Part shown: positions 18,868-28,629 of the stretch, piece by piece
How the letters are laid out: each line of letters opens with the position of its first letter
How positions within the stretch are numbered: the stretch's first letter is position 1
NCBI RefSeq assembly: GCF_900094565.1
Contig: NZ_FMAF01000002.1
Span: 310,001 to 374,000 of the forward strand
Direction of reading: 5' to 3'
Origin: Martinezella lusitana
GTDB lineage: Bacteria; Pseudomonadota; Alphaproteobacteria; Rhizobiales; Rhizobiaceae
Length of the DNA stretch: 64,000 bases
Program-made: the position numbers and the translations under genes
The notes under the pieces: generated by a model
Database searches by the model: none
The model's input: only the letters and a program-made list of their open reading frames with translations
What the model was told of the DNA's origin: nothing

Positions 18868-21800
18868 ACCTCTCCGAGCCGTTCATCAAACGCCCTGTCG
18901 GGACGACGCTTCTGGCGATCGGGTTGATGATCCTCGGCATCGTCGCCTATCGGTTCCTGCCGGTGGCAAGCCTGCCGACCGTCGATCTGCCGACGATCGT
19001 CGTCTCCGCCGGCCGGCCGGGCGCCGATCCCGCCAGCATGGCGGCAAGCGTCGCGGCGCCGCTCGAGCGCCATCTCGGCACCATTGCCGGCGTCACGCAG
19101 CTGACCTCGGTCAGCTCCCTCGGCTCGAGCACCATCATCGCGCAATTCGATCTCTCGCGCAGTGTCGATGGCGCGGCGCAGGATGTGCAGGCGGCGTTGA
19201 ATGCGGCGGCAATCGACCTGCCGGGCGATCTTCCGACATTGCCTTCCTTCCGCAAGATCAACCCGGCCGCGGCTCCTGTCCTCATTCTGGCGCTGACATC
19301 AGACAATGTCGCGCCGAGCGCCATATATGATGCGGCCGATACGGTGGTCGTGCAGCGTATCTCGCAGGTGGATGGCGTCGGCGGTGTGACGGTCAGCGGC
19401 GCCGATCAGCCGGCGGTGCGCATCAGGCTGGATCCCGACCGTCTCTCGGCCATGGGCCTATCGCTCGATGCCGTCCGTACGGCGATCGTCAACGCCAACG
19501 TGCTCGGTCCCTTCGGCTCCATCGACGGCGCCAGCGGCGCCTTCTCTCTTGCCGTGAACAGTCAGCTGCGGACGCCGGAAGCCTATGGAAGGCTTGTCGT
19601 GCGGAGCGGCGACGGCACGGCCGTCCGCCTCTCGGATATCGCCACCGTCGAGCCGGGCGTGCGCAACAGCCGCTCCGATGCCTGGTACGACGGCAAGCCG
19701 GCCGTGCTGCTCAACATCACCAAGCAGGCGGATGCGAACGTCATTGCCACCGTCGATGGCGTCAAGGAGCTGATCCCCGAGCTGCAGAGACTCATCCCCG
19801 CCGGCGTCAAGATAGCAGTCCTTTCCGACCGCACCACGACGATCCATGCCAGCGTCAACGATATGCAGTGGACCCTGCTCGCCACCATCTGCCTGGTCAT
19901 GGCCGTGGTCTTCGTCTTCCTGCGGCGCGCGACGCCGACCCTTGCAGCCGGCGTCACCGTGCCGCTCTCATTGGCCGGAACCTTTGCCGCGATGTGGCTG
20001 TTCGGACTGTCCATAGACAATCTTTCTCTCATGGCGCTCGCCGTCTCGGTCGGCTTCGTCGTCGACGATGCCATCGTCATGATCGAGAACATCTATGCCA
20101 ATCTGGAAAGCGGCATGAAGCCGATGCGGGCGGCGCTCGAGGGGGCGAGGCAGATCGGCTTCACGGTGGTTTCCATCAGCCTGTCACTGCTCGCCGCCTT
20201 CATACCGCTGTTCTTCATGGGCGGCATCGTCGGCCGCTTCTTCCAGACCTTTTCGCTGACGCTCGGATTCACCATCGTTGTCTCAACGCTGGTGTCGCTG
20301 ACGCTGACGCCGATGATCTGCGGCCATCGCCTTCGTCAGCACGACATCGATGCGCGGCCAGGTCCGTTCGGCCGCATTATCGAAGGCACGCTGGGCGCGA
20401 TCATCGGATTTTATGGCCGTACTTTGAAAGCGGTGCTGCACCACCGCGTGCTGTCCGTGCTTGTTATCATCGCCTGCGTCGTCATGTCGGGCTATCTCTA
20501 CGTCAAGGTTCCGAAGGGTTTCATTCCGCAGGACGATACAGGCTTCATCCAGGGTGGGACGGAGGCTGCGACCGATATCTCCTATCCGGCCATGGTCAAA
20601 TTGCAGCGGCAGGCGGCTGATATCGTCGCCCAGGACCCTGCGGTCTCGGGTCTTGGTTCTTCCCTGGGCGGCGGCGGCTTTTCCAGCTCCATCAATCGCG
20701 GGCAGCTCCTCATTTCACTCAAGCCGGAATCGGAGCGGGCACCGACGGCCGACGTCATCGACCGGCTTCGCAAGCAACTCACGGCCGTTCCAGGGCTCAG
20801 CACCTTCCTGTTTTCGCCTGGTGACATCCGCGCCGGGGCTCGCCAATCGCAGTCGCAGTATCAGTTCACGCTCTGGGGCGCGAATTATGACGAGCTGGTG
20901 TATTGGGCGCCGAAGGTGCTGGAACGCATGCAAGCTCTTCCGGGGCTGAAGGATGTCGCGACCGACAGGCAGCCCAACGGCCTGCAGGCGACCGTCAATA
21001 TCGACCGGAGCCTCGCTTCCCAACTCGGAGTCAACATCCAGTCCATCGATGCCGCGCTGAACAATGCCTTCGCTCAGCGGCAGATCTCGACGATCTATAC
21101 GCAACGTAACCAGTATCGTGTCGTGCTGGAGGCCAATCCGAACTACGCCCTCGATCCGCACGATATCTCCAAGCTCTATGTGCCGGCCTCCGGTGGCACG
21201 CAGGTCCCCCTCAGCGCCGTCGCATCGGTCGACCGGACGCTTGCGCCGCTGGTGGTCAATCATCAGGGCCAATATCCGTCCGTCACCATTTCCTACAATC
21301 TGGCGCTCAACACGCCGCTGCAGGTGGCGAACGACGCCATCCAGAAGGCGGTGCTCGACATGCACCTGCCGGACACGCTGCACGCGGATTTCGCCGGCGA
21401 CGCGGCAAGCGTCACGCAGTCGTCCAGCAGCCAGCCGCTCCTGCTTCTGGCAGCGCTTCTGACGGTCTACATCGTTCTCGGCATTCTCTATGAAAGCCTG
21501 GCGCATCCGCTGACGATCATCTCGACGCTACCATCAGCCGGCCTGGGCGCCCTGCTGGCGCTGGTCATCAGTGGCACCGAATTGACGATCATCGCCTTCA
21601 TCGGCATCATCCTCTTAATCGGCATCGTCAAGAAAAACGGGATCATGATGGTGGACTTCGCCCTGCAGGGTGAGCGTGTGCTCGGCCTGTCCCCGGAGGA
21701 GGCGATCTATCAAGCCTGCCTCAAACGCTTCCGTCCGATCCTGATGACGACGCTGGCCGCATTGATGGGCGCCATTCCGCTGATCATCGCGACCGGCCCA

Positions 21801-21971
21801 GGTTCGGAGCTTCGCCGTCCGCTCGGTATCACCATCGTCGGCGGACTGGTCGTGTCGCAGGTGCTGACGCTTTACACCACGCCGATCATCTACCTGATGC
21901 TTGCCAAGCTGCATGCACGATGGTCGCCGAAGCAAGAGCCGGCACCGCCGATGTCTTCGCTATCAACTTGA
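18864..21971 (+). CDS. mdtC: RND multidrug efflux pump, MdtC-like
   Basis: Second RND pump of the operon, 1035 residues, starting MNLSEPFIKRPVGTTLLAIG, the typical MdtC-type opening. The relay residues are in FVVDDAIVMIENIY and IVKKNGIMMVDFALQ. Clear but incomplete similarity to the preceding gene indicates an old tandem duplication. In enteric MdtABC the two pumps assemble as a heterotrimer, and the overlap of stop and start here fits that stoichiometry. It is the last gene of the operon; a decayed toxin gene is convergent 20 bases downstream. Confidence 0.9.
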   Translation: MNLSEPFIKRPVGTTLLAIGLMILGIVAYRFLPVASLPTVDLPTIVVSAGRPGADPASMAASVAAPLERHLGTIAGVTQLTSVSSLGSSTIIAQFDLSRSVDGAAQDVQAALNAAAIDLPGDLPTLPSFRKINPAAAPVLILALTSDNVAPSAIYDAADTVVVQRISQVDGVGGVTVSGADQPAVRIRLDPDRLSAMGLSLDAVRTAIVNANVLGPFGSIDGASGAFSLAVNSQLRTPEAYGRLVVRSGDGTAVRLSDIATVEPGVRNSRSDAWYDGKPAVLLNITKQADANVIATVDGVKELIPELQRLIPAGVKIAVLSDRTTTIHASVNDMQWTLLATICLVMAVVFVFLRRATPTLAAGVTVPLSLAGTFAAMWLFGLSIDNLSLMALAVSVGFVVDDAIVMIENIYANLESGMKPMRAALEGARQIGFTVVSISLSLLAAFIPLFFMGGIVGRFFQTFSLTLGFTIVVSTLVSLTLTPMICGHRLRQHDIDARPGPFGRIIEGTLGAIIGFYGRTLKAVLHHRVLSVLVIIACVVMSGYLYVKVPKGFIPQDDTGFIQGGTEAATDISYPAMVKLQRQAADIVAQDPAVSGLGSSLGGGGFSSSINRGQLLISLKPESERAPTADVIDRLRKQLTAVPGLSTFLFSPGDIRAGARQSQSQYQFTLWGANYDELVYWAPKVLERMQALPGLKDVATDRQPNGLQATVNIDRSLASQLGVNIQSIDAALNNAFAQRQISTIYTQRNQYRVVLEANPNYALDPHDISKLYVPASGGTQVPLSAVASVDRTLAPLVVNHQGQYPSVTISYNLALNTPLQVANDAIQKAVLDMHLPDTLHADFAGDAASVTQSSSSQPLLLLAALLTVYIVLGILYESLAHPLTIISTLPSAGLGALLALVISGTELTIIAFIGIILLIGIVKKNGIMMVDFALQGERVLGLSPEEAIYQACLKRFRPILMTTLAALMGAIPLIIATGPGSELRRPLGITIVGGLVVSQVLTLYTTPIIYLMLAKLHARWSPKQEPAPPMSSLST

Positions 21972-21992
21972 GTTGGCGGCATTTGGATCGGA

Positions 21993-22378
21993 TCACTCCC
22001 GATAGTTCCACGGATTGACGATCGCTATTCCGGTGTCCAGGAAATCCGGCGCGTTGCGTGTTGCAAGCGTCGCTCCTCGCGACGCCGCAATTGCGGCGAT
22101 CTGAGCATCGAACTGGTTGATTGGCCTGCCCGCCCGCCGCGGCGATGTTGCAAGGAAGGAATAAGCTCCCGCAGCTTCGCCATCGAAGGGGAGAACTCTT
22201 CTGGCGAAATCCTCTTCGAATATCGGGAGAATGGCAGCTTCCAATTCGCTTCGGCGTCGGCCCTCGGGCAAGAGCCGGAGGCCGTAAGAGGAGGTTGGGC
22301 GGCGAGCCATGCTTCAACCATTGGCGATGGTGATCGCGCCCGTCGTTCCGAAATGACATTGGTGTCGAGAATGATCAT
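21993..22378 (-). pseudogene. Broken VapC/FitB-type PIN toxin gene
   Basis: The N-terminal part MIILDTNVISE ... VEAWLAAQPP is read from the ATG at 22378. The remainder, YGLRLLPEGRRR ... GRPINQFDAQIAAIAASRGATLATRNAPDFLDTGIAIVNPWNYRE, is in another frame. The join falls near 22290. Besides the frame change, the usual dozen or so residues between AQPP and YGLRLLPEG, which carry the second catalytic acid (the AE of this family), are missing. This points to an internal deletion that is not a multiple of three. The toxin should be inactive. Its start overlaps the intact antitoxin gene. Confidence 0.85.
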
Positions 22379-22611
22379 GGATCGAGATCGACCGGGCGGA
22401 TTGGTTCACGTGGGGCAATATCCAGCACAACCCCACCGCTTGCAGCCATGCGACGACGAATTGTCTCGGCCAAATTGGGCTTACGCTTTTCTTCGGTCGA
22501 TAAGGCCGCCCGCAGAATGTCTCGCGCCTCATCCTCCATCGATCGCCCGTGTGCGGCGGCGCGAATGCGCAGCCGGGTCTTTAGATGATCATCGATATTG
22601 CGGATCGTCAT
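22375..22611 (-). CDS. Antitoxin, FitA/VapB Arc-type
   Basis: A 78-residue ribbon-helix-helix antitoxin: MTIRNIDDHLKTRLRIRAAA with HGRSMEDEARDILRAAL is the conserved FitA/VapB N-terminal domain, and the tail (APREPIRPVDLDP) is the toxin-wrapping part. It is intact although its toxin partner is broken, so it is now an orphan that may persist as a DNA-binding protein or neutralise related toxins. Its stop overlaps the old toxin start by four bases. A long palindrome upstream is its likely operator. Confidence 0.88.
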   Translation of the reverse strand: MTIRNIDDHLKTRLRIRAAAHGRSMEDEARDILRAALSTEEKRKPNLAETIRRRMAASGGVVLDIAPREPIRPVDLDP

Positions 22612-22628
22612 ACTGGCAATACAAATAT

Positions 22629-22667
22629 TCTGTCATCAATGATTGCATATTAATCATTGATGACAGA
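22629..22667 (-). promoter_or_regulatory. Palindromic operator of the orphan antitoxin
   Basis: Perfect 16-base arms (TCTGTCATCAATGATT and its complement) flank GCATATT, beginning 18 bases before the antitoxin start. This is where FitA/VapB dimers bind to repress their own operon. AT-rich sequence in and around it can supply a -10 element. Confidence 0.6.
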
Positions 22668-22749
22668 TTGGGCAAATCAAGCCGAAGCAGCCGATCCGTG
22701 ATCGAGGTCTCGACCGCCCGCTCCTTTTTTCGAGAGCGAGTGAGAGGCC

Positions 22750-25700
22750 TTAATGCGCCACGTCAGGGTTGGCGGCCTCCGGCGCTGCCGTCGATCGAAC
22801 ATTGCCCTTGAAGATGCGGCGGACCGAAACGAACAGCAACGGGATGAAGAAGACGCCGAGCACGGTCGCCGAGATCATGCCGCCCATGACGCCGATGCCG
22901 ATCGAGTTCTGGCTGCCCGATCCCGCGCCATTGGCAATCGCCAGCGGCATGACGCCGAGAATGAAGGCGAGCGAGGTCATCAGAATCGGCCGCAGGCGCT
23001 GGCGAGCGGCCTCCAGCGTCGCCTCGATCAGCCCCTTGCCGTGGTTTTGCTGCTCAATGGCGAATTCGACGATCAGAATGGCGTTCTTGGCGGCCAGACC
23101 TATCGTCGTCAACAGGCCGACCTTGAAGTAGACGTCGTTCGACTGGCCGAAGATGGTGGCGGCCAGCAGCGCGCCGAAGATGCCGATCGGAACCGACAGC
23201 ATGACGGCGAGCGGGATCGACCAGCTTTCGTAGAGGGCCGCCAGCGCCAGGAAGACGACCAGGATGGAGATTGCATAGAGCTGGGTCGCCTGGTTGCCGG
23301 AGAGCTTTTCCTGGGCCGACAGGCTGGTCCACTCATGACTGAAGCCGGGGGGCAGGGTCGCCATGATCTTGTCGATCTCGTTCATGGCATCGCCCGACGA
23401 GACGCCCGGTGCTGCCGCGCCCTGGATTTCAACGGCCGACGAGCCGTTATAGCGCTCCAGCCGCGGCGAACCATAGGTCCAGTCGCCGCTGGCGAAGGCC
23501 GAGAATGGCACCATATCGCCGCCGGAGTTGCGCACGTACCAGCGGCCGAAATCCTCGGGCTGCATGCGGAAATTCTTGTCGGCCTGTACGTAGACGGGCT
23601 TGACGCGGCCGCGATCGATGAAGTCGTTGACATAGGTGCCGCCCCAGGCCGTCGACAGCGTCGAGTCGATATCGGACAGGGTGATATTGAGCGCGCTCGC
23701 CTTTTCCTGATCGATGTTCACGGAATATTGCGGCGTATCTTCCTGGCCGTTCGGGCGAGTGCCGAAGAGCTTCGCGCTTTTGCCGGCTGCGCCCAGCAAC
23801 TGGTTGCGGGCCTGGATGAGCGCGGCATGGCCGGCGCCGTTGACGTCCTTGATGAAGAAGTCGAAGCCGCTCGAACTGCCGAAGCCCGGAATCGCGGGCG
23901 GTGCGAGCGCAAAGACGCTGCCGTCCTTGATCTTCGAGAAAGCACCCATGGCGCGACCGGCGATCGCCTGCGCCTTCGATTGCGGCGTCGAGCGCTTGTC
24001 GAAGTCCTTCAATCTCACGAAGACGATACCGACGTTCTGTCCCTGACCGCTGAAGCCGAAGCCCGCCACGGCGAATGCGCCGTCGACATAGTCCTTCTCG
24101 GTGTTGAGATAATAGTCCCTCACCTGATTGAGCACAGCCCAGGTGCGGGAATCAGTGGCGCCGGGGGGAAGCTGAATGGCGGTCAGCAGAATGCCCTGAT
24201 CCTCCTCCGGCAGGAATGAGCTGGGAAGACGATTGAACAGATAGGCGACGGCGCCGCCGATCAACGCGAACACCAGCAGGAAGACGATGGAGTAGCGGAT
24301 CATGCCGTTGATGCTGCGCTGATAACCTCGTGTTCCCCGCTCGAAGTTGCGGTTGAACCAGCCGAAAACACCGCGCTCCTTCGAGCCGTGTGCGGGCTTC
24401 TTCAGAATGGTGGCGCAAAGGGCCGGCGTCAGGATCAGCGCGACGATGACCGAGAGCACCATCGCCGAGACGATCGTCACCGAGAACTGGCGGTAGATGA
24501 TGCCGACCGAGCCGGAGAAAAAGGCCATCGGGATGAACACGGCCGAAAGGACCGTGGCGATGCCGATCAGCGCGCCGGTGATTTCCTGCATCGACTTGAT
24601 CGTCGCCTCACGCGGCGACAGTCCCTCTTCCTCCATCACGCGCTCGACGTTCTCGACGACGACGATGGCGTCGTCCACCAACAGACCGATGGCGAGCACC
24701 ATGCCGAACATAGTGAGCGTATTGATCGAATATCCGAACAGCGACAGCACGCCGAAGGTGCCGAGCAGGACGACCGGGACGGCGAGCGTCGGGATCAATG
24801 TAGCGCGGATGTTCTGGAGGAAGACGAACATGACGATGAAGACGAGCACGATGGCTTCGAACAGCGTCTTGACCACGTCTTCGATCGACAGCTTGACGAA
24901 CGGCGTCGTGTCATAGGGGTAGACGATCTCGACATTCGGCGGCAGGGTCTGGCTCAGATTGTTGATAGTCGATCTGACCGCCTCCGCCGTGCTGATGGCG
25001 TTGGCGCCGGAAGCGAGCATCACGGCAAGACCTGCCGCGGGATGGCCGTTATAGGTGCTCGACGTGGTATAGGACGACGCGCCGAGCTCGACGGTGGCGA
25101 CATCGTTCAAACGCACCAGCGAACCATTGGACTGGCTCTTCAGGATGATATTTTCGAACTGCTCCGGCGTCTGCAAGCGGCTCTTGGCCGTAACAGTCGC
25201 GTTGAGCTGCTGACCCTTGCGTTGCGGCAGCGCACCGAGCTGGCCGGCGGAAACCTGCGAGTTCTGCGCCTCGATCGCGCTGGTGACATCGCTGACCATC
25301 AGCTGATATTTGGCGAGCTTGTCCGGATTGACCCAGATGCGCATGGCGTAGCCGGCACCGAAGATCTGGGTGTTGCCGACGCCGTCGATGCGCTTCAGCG
25401 TATCGTTGAGCGTGCTGGAAACATAGTCCGCCAGGTCGTTGGAGTTCAGCTTGTTGTCTGACGAGACGAAGCCGACGACCATGAGGAAGTTCGACGTCGA
25501 TTTTGAAACGGTTATGCCGGTCGATTGCACGGTCTGCGGCAGCTGTGCGGTAACGAGCTGCAGCTTGTTCTGCACCTGCATCTGCGCGACGTCCGGATTG
25601 GCCTTGTTGGTGAAGGTCACCGAGATCGAGGCCTGGCCCGTCGAGGTCGAGGTCGACGTCATGTAATCGAGATTGTCGATACCTGTCATGCCCTGCTCGA

Positions 25701-25893
25701 TGACCTTGGTCACCGAGTTTTCGACGGTTGCGGCATCGGCGCCGGGATAGGTGGCGCTGATGCTCACCGTGGTGGGCGCGATTTGCGGATATTGCGAGAT
25801 CGACAGTGTGAGGATCGACAACGCGCCCGCAAGCATGATGACAATGGCGATAACCCAGGCGAAGATCGGCCGGTCAATGAAAAAACGAGACAT
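22750..25893 (-). CDS. RND multidrug efflux pump, AcrB/HAE1 type
   Basis: A 1047-residue HAE1-family proton/drug antiporter of the inner membrane. It starts [20 protein letters not shown], the standard opening of AcrB homologues. The proton-relay Asp pair lies in [18 protein letters not shown] and the partner Lys in [17 protein letters not shown]. The periplasmic segment [15 protein letters not shown] is represented by [15 protein letters not shown] near the end. It lies nine bases after the adaptor gene. It is closer to AcrB/MexB/BepG-type pumps than to the MdtB/C pair in the same window, so two separate efflux systems are encoded. No outer-membrane factor gene is adjacent. Confidence 0.93.
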   Translation of the reverse strand: MSRFFIDRPIFAWVIAIVIMLAGALSILTLSISQYPQIAPTTVSISATYPGADAATVENSVTKVIEQGMTGIDNLDYMTSTSTSTGQASISVTFTNKANPDVAQMQVQNKLQLVTAQLPQTVQSTGITVSKSTSNFLMVVGFVSSDNKLNSNDLADYVSSTLNDTLKRIDGVGNTQIFGAGYAMRIWVNPDKLAKYQLMVSDVTSAIEAQNSQVSAGQLGALPQRKGQQLNATVTAKSRLQTPEQFENIILKSQSNGSLVRLNDVATVELGASSYTTSSTYNGHPAAGLAVMLASGANAISTAEAVRSTINNLSQTLPPNVEIVYPYDTTPFVKLSIEDVVKTLFEAIVLVFIVMFVFLQNIRATLIPTLAVPVVLLGTFGVLSLFGYSINTLTMFGMVLAIGLLVDDAIVVVENVERVMEEEGLSPREATIKSMQEITGALIGIATVLSAVFIPMAFFSGSVGIIYRQFSVTIVSAMVLSVIVALILTPALCATILKKPAHGSKERGVFGWFNRNFERGTRGYQRSINGMIRYSIVFLLVFALIGGAVAYLFNRLPSSFLPEEDQGILLTAIQLPPGATDSRTWAVLNQVRDYYLNTEKDYVDGAFAVAGFGFSGQGQNVGIVFVRLKDFDKRSTPQSKAQAIAGRAMGAFSKIKDGSVFALAPPAIPGFGSSSGFDFFIKDVNGAGHAALIQARNQLLGAAGKSAKLFGTRPNGQEDTPQYSVNIDQEKASALNITLSDIDSTLSTAWGGTYVNDFIDRGRVKPVYVQADKNFRMQPEDFGRWYVRNSGGDMVPFSAFASGDWTYGSPRLERYNGSSAVEIQGAAAPGVSSGDAMNEIDKIMATLPPGFSHEWTSLSAQEKLSGNQATQLYAISILVVFLALAALYESWSIPLAVMLSVPIGIFGALLAATIFGQSNDVYFKVGLLTTIGLAAKNAILIVEFAIEQQNHGKGLIEATLEAARQRLRPILMTSLAFILGVMPLAIANGAGSGSQNSIGIGVMGGMISATVLGVFFIPLLFVSVRRIFKGNVRSTAAPEAANPDVAH

Positions 25894-25902
25894 CGTCTAA
25901 TC

Positions 25903-27207
25903 TCACTTCTGAGCGCCGGAGGCGGCCTTGATATCGGTTTTTTCCAATTCGGCCTGCTGCTGTGCCGGCTTGGCGTCGGCTGCTGCCTGCTTCACCTCGC
26001 CGGTCGCATCATCGATGGTCACGGGAGAGACGTTGACTTCCTGGCCGTCGCGGACACGCTGGCTGCCTTCGACGATCACGCGGTCGCCGTCCTTCATGCC
26101 CTCATTGACAAGCCAGCTGTTGCCGATGCTGCGCTGTACCTTCAATACGCGCTGCTGCACCTTGCCGTCGGCGGTCACGAACATGGCCGTAGGCTCGCCC
26201 TTGGTGTTGCGGAAAACGGCGCGCTGGGGCACGAGGAAGCTGTTTTCGGCAATGCCCTCCTGAATGGTGGCGCGCACATACATGCCGGGCAGCAGAATGC
26301 GGTCCGGATTGGGGAAGACGGCGCGTACGGTAATCGTGCCGACGGTTTCGGCCACCGAGGCTTCAGCAAACTCGAGCTTGCCGGCTTCCTTATATTGGCT
26401 GCCGTCTTCGAGCGTCAGATGCACCGAGACGTTGTCGCCGCTGGTCTTCAATCTGCCTTCCGCGACGGCGCGACGGAATTCAAGCAGGTTCGTGCTCGAC
26501 TGCGTGACGTCGACATTGATCGGATCGAGTTGGCGGATGGTGGTCAGTGCGGTCGTCTGGTCCGCGGTGACGAGAGCGCCAACGGTGACTGCGGAAGCAT
26601 CGACACGGCCGCCGATCGGCGCGCGCATCTTGGTGTAGTCGAGATTGATGCGCGCTGTTTCCAGGGCCGCTTTGGCGGATGCCACGTCGGCATTCGCCTG
26701 AGCCAAAGTGGACACAGCATCGTCCAGATTTTGCTTGCTGACCGCGTCCTGTGCCGTGAGGCTCTTATAACGATCCACCTTCGACTGAGCGCTCGGCAAG
26801 GCCCCTTCCGCCTTCTGCAAGGAAGCGACCGCGCTGTCATAGGATGCCTGGTAGGAGGCCGGGTCGATCTCGTAGAGCACGTCGCCCGCCTTCACCTCGC
26901 TGCCTTCCTTGAAGTTACGGCTGCGAATGATGCCGCCGACCTGCGGTCGCACTTCGGCGACGAGATAGGCGCTGGTGCGGCCGGGCAGCTCGGCGGTGAT
27001 TGCCACCGATTGCGGATGCAGCGCCATGGCGCTGACTTCGATCTTGACGGCCGGCATACCGCTTTGAGCACTCTTCTGCTCATTGCAGCCGACAAGCAGC
27101 ATCGTGGCAGCGACCCCCGCAACGATCATCGCGCTTCGGGTGGCCAGAAGGCGGCTGGATATCGCAGGATATGTGGATTCGGAGGTGAAAGAGGCAAGCT
27201 TTCGCAC
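25903..27207 (-). CDS. RND periplasmic adaptor lipoprotein, AcrA-like
   Basis: A 434-residue membrane fusion protein. The N-terminus ends in a lipobox (MLLVGC), so the mature protein should be lipid-anchored in the inner membrane. The lipoyl half (RTSAYLVAEVRPQVGGII) and the hairpin (SYQASYDSAVASLQKAEGAL) are AcrA-like, followed by DYTKMRAPIGGRVDASAVTVGALV and a beta-barrel domain. The GTG start is chosen because AGGAAAT stands about nine bases upstream and because any longer frame would run into the divergent regulator gene. A shorter start at MIVAGVAATMLLVGC is possible. It forms an operon with the downstream pump. Confidence 0.88.
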   Translation of the reverse strand: MRKLASFTSESTYPAISSRLLATRSAMIVAGVAATMLLVGCNEQKSAQSGMPAVKIEVSAMALHPQSVAITAELPGRTSAYLVAEVRPQVGGIIRSRNFKEGSEVKAGDVLYEIDPASYQASYDSAVASLQKAEGALPSAQSKVDRYKSLTAQDAVSKQNLDDAVSTLAQANADVASAKAALETARINLDYTKMRAPIGGRVDASAVTVGALVTADQTTALTTIRQLDPINVDVTQSSTNLLEFRRAVAEGRLKTSGDNVSVHLTLEDGSQYKEAGKLEFAEASVAETVGTITVRAVFPNPDRILLPGMYVRATIQEGIAENSFLVPQRAVFRNTKGEPTAMFVTADGKVQQRVLKVQRSIGNSWLVNEGMKDGDRVIVEGSQRVRDGQEVNVSPVTIDDATGEVKQAAADAKPAQQQAELEKTDIKAASGAQK

Positions 27208-27235
27208 GTTGCTATTTCCTGTTGCCTTATTTACA

Positions 27236-27249
27236 GTACGATGTCGTAC
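27236..27249. promoter_or_regulatory. Candidate TetR operator in divergent promoter region
   Basis: GTACGA-TG-TCGTAC is a perfect 6+6 palindrome, 29 bases from the adaptor start and 55 from the regulator start. Its place between a TetR gene and a divergent efflux operon is that of AcrR-type operators. Binding is inferred. Confidence 0.6.
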
Positions 27250-27303
27250 GGAAAATATTTGTATTGCTCCAAATGTCAATCTCATTCGGCTGTTGAGGTC
27301 AAG

Positions 27304-27987
27304 ATGGAAGTGCGGACGAAGGAACGGGGAGGCAACGCGGATCAGGCTGCGATACGCCGCCCGCGCGGTCGTCCGAAAACCGTGAACGACGATACGCGGC
27401 GCGCGGAGATCGTCGGCGAGGCTCGCTCGACATTCTACGAGCTGGGATATGGCGGAACGACGATGGATCTGGTTGCCGCCCGATGCAGGATCTCCAAGCA
27501 GACCCTTTATCGATTGTTTCCGCGCAAGACCGATCTCTTCATGGCGATCATCGCCGACCATCGTGCCTCGATGCTGGCCTTGCCGCGTGACGCGGATGAG
27601 AATCTGCCGCTCGGCGAGACGCTTGAACAGATCTTCATGATCGATATCGACGAGACCAAGGAGCGCGAACGCGAGGCCTTCATTCATCTCGCCATCAGTG
27701 AATCGCAGCAATTTCCGGAGGTTGCAACACTGATGCACACATACGGCGCAAAGCAATCGCAGCAGATGCTTGCCGATTGGCTTAGCCAGCAGCAGCAGCG
27801 CGGTCTTATCGAGATTGCCGATGTTGCAAGCGGCGCGCGCATGCTGATGAGCATGATCTTCGGTGCCATGATCTCAAAGCCGGGCCATCCGAATGACTGG
27901 CCCGATCGGGAAACGCGCTTGCGACACCTGCGTCAATGTATCGCGATCTTCGTGGCAGGTGTGCAGCCGCGCACGAGCGGTGGTTAG
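27304..27987 (+). CDS. TetR-family repressor of the adjacent RND operon
   Basis: A 227-residue TetR-family regulator. The DNA-binding head reads RRAEIVGEARSTFYELGYGG, TTMDLVAARCRISKQTLYRLF, PRKTDLF, the full TetR helix-turn-helix; the C-terminal domain (FIHLAISESQQFPEVATLM) resembles AcrR/AefR-type ligand domains. It is preceded by a Pro/Arg-rich segment (RRPRGRPKTVND), an AT-hook-like extension. An in-frame ATG at 27241 would add 21 residues but lies inside the palindrome, so ATG 27304 is preferred. Divergent placement argues that it represses the adaptor/pump operon and itself. Confidence 0.88.
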   Translation: MEVRTKERGGNADQAAIRRPRGRPKTVNDDTRRAEIVGEARSTFYELGYGGTTMDLVAARCRISKQTLYRLFPRKTDLFMAIIADHRASMLALPRDADENLPLGETLEQIFMIDIDETKEREREAFIHLAISESQQFPEVATLMHTYGAKQSQQMLADWLSQQQQRGLIEIADVASGARMLMSMIFGAMISKPGHPNDWPDRETRLRHLRQCIAIFVAGVQPRTSGG

Positions 27988-27988
27988 C

Positions 27989-28055
27989 TGGAGCATTTCC
28001 AGGAAAAGTGCGAGGCGGTTTTCCGTCTGGAATGCGTAAAGAAACAAAACGCTCC
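27989..28055. repeat. Dispersed rhizobial intergenic repeat, copy 1
   Basis: The segment with GAGCATTTCCAGGAAAAGTG, then CGGTTTTCCGTC and GGAATGCGTAAAG closely matches the sequence at 44151-44216. It is internally palindromic (TTTCCAG/CTGGAAT; GGAAAA/TTTTCC). Copies of such a motif are common between rhizobial genes; function unknown. Confidence 0.65.
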
Positions 28056-28156
28056 AGGTTGGTCTTGCTCTCTGCTCCTCAACAAAAATGCCGGCATGGC
28101 TTGCTAACCATACCGACATTTTCTCGGGTCCCCCGCCGAAACCCGCACCGGTGCGC

Positions 28157-28399
28157 TCAATGCGCAACGGCCATGTTTGCCCTGTCCGTGCCCTCTTCGA
28201 ACAAAGGCATCTGCAATCCGTTTGCATACATTTCCTGCAACACGGCCCCGAGCGCCAGATCCAGGCACCAGACCGGGAATTCCGCGTTGAGATTTTTGGC
28301 ACTTTGCCGCGCATAAGTGATGAGTCGTGCGATCGACGCCAGTTCCTTAAGTGAATCCGGATCCTGGTTTGTCATTTCGATCGAAAGTACTGCAGTCAT
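28157..28399 (-). CDS. Small conserved-looking protein, unknown
   Basis: An 80-residue protein starting MTAVLSIEMTNQDPDSLKEL, with a GAGGGTG ribosome site before the ATG. It is mostly helical in appearance (ELASIARLITYARQSAKNLN; CLDLALGAVLQEMYANG) and has no signal peptide or membrane segment. I recognise no family. It lies 230 bases downstream of the YcaO gene on the same strand; a link to it cannot be shown. It is supported by base composition and ribosome site only. Confidence 0.5.
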   Translation of the reverse strand: MTAVLSIEMTNQDPDSLKELASIARLITYARQSAKNLNAEFPVWCLDLALGAVLQEMYANGLQMPLFEEGTDRANMAVAH

Positions 28400-28629
28400 T
28401 TCACACCCTCTATTGCCCCCTGTTCGCGGTGGTGAATTGCATCCTGCCGAGAACATGAGCAGACCTTAACTTATGTTCCTGGAGTTGGCGCGTGACATGC
28501 AGCGTGACACGAGGCGTGATTGTGCAATAATCCTACCTATGCAATTTCAGGACGTTAGAATGAAGAAATGCGCCGGTCAGCGGCCGGAAATATCAGGTCT
28601 CCAAGCTCGATTTCCGGGCATATGCATCG

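Noticed and set aside
22753..25461. Plus-strand frames opposite the AcrB-type pump
   Set aside because: Antisense artefacts of the pump gene; no start context or domain.
25525..27303. Extension of the TetR frame far upstream through the adaptor gene
   Set aside because: The helix-turn-helix begins shortly after ATG 27304; the upstream part is antisense to the adaptor gene.
27208..27756. Upstream extension of the adaptor frame into the TetR gene
   Set aside because: The lipoprotein signal begins at GTG 27207, and the upstream part is antisense to the TetR gene.
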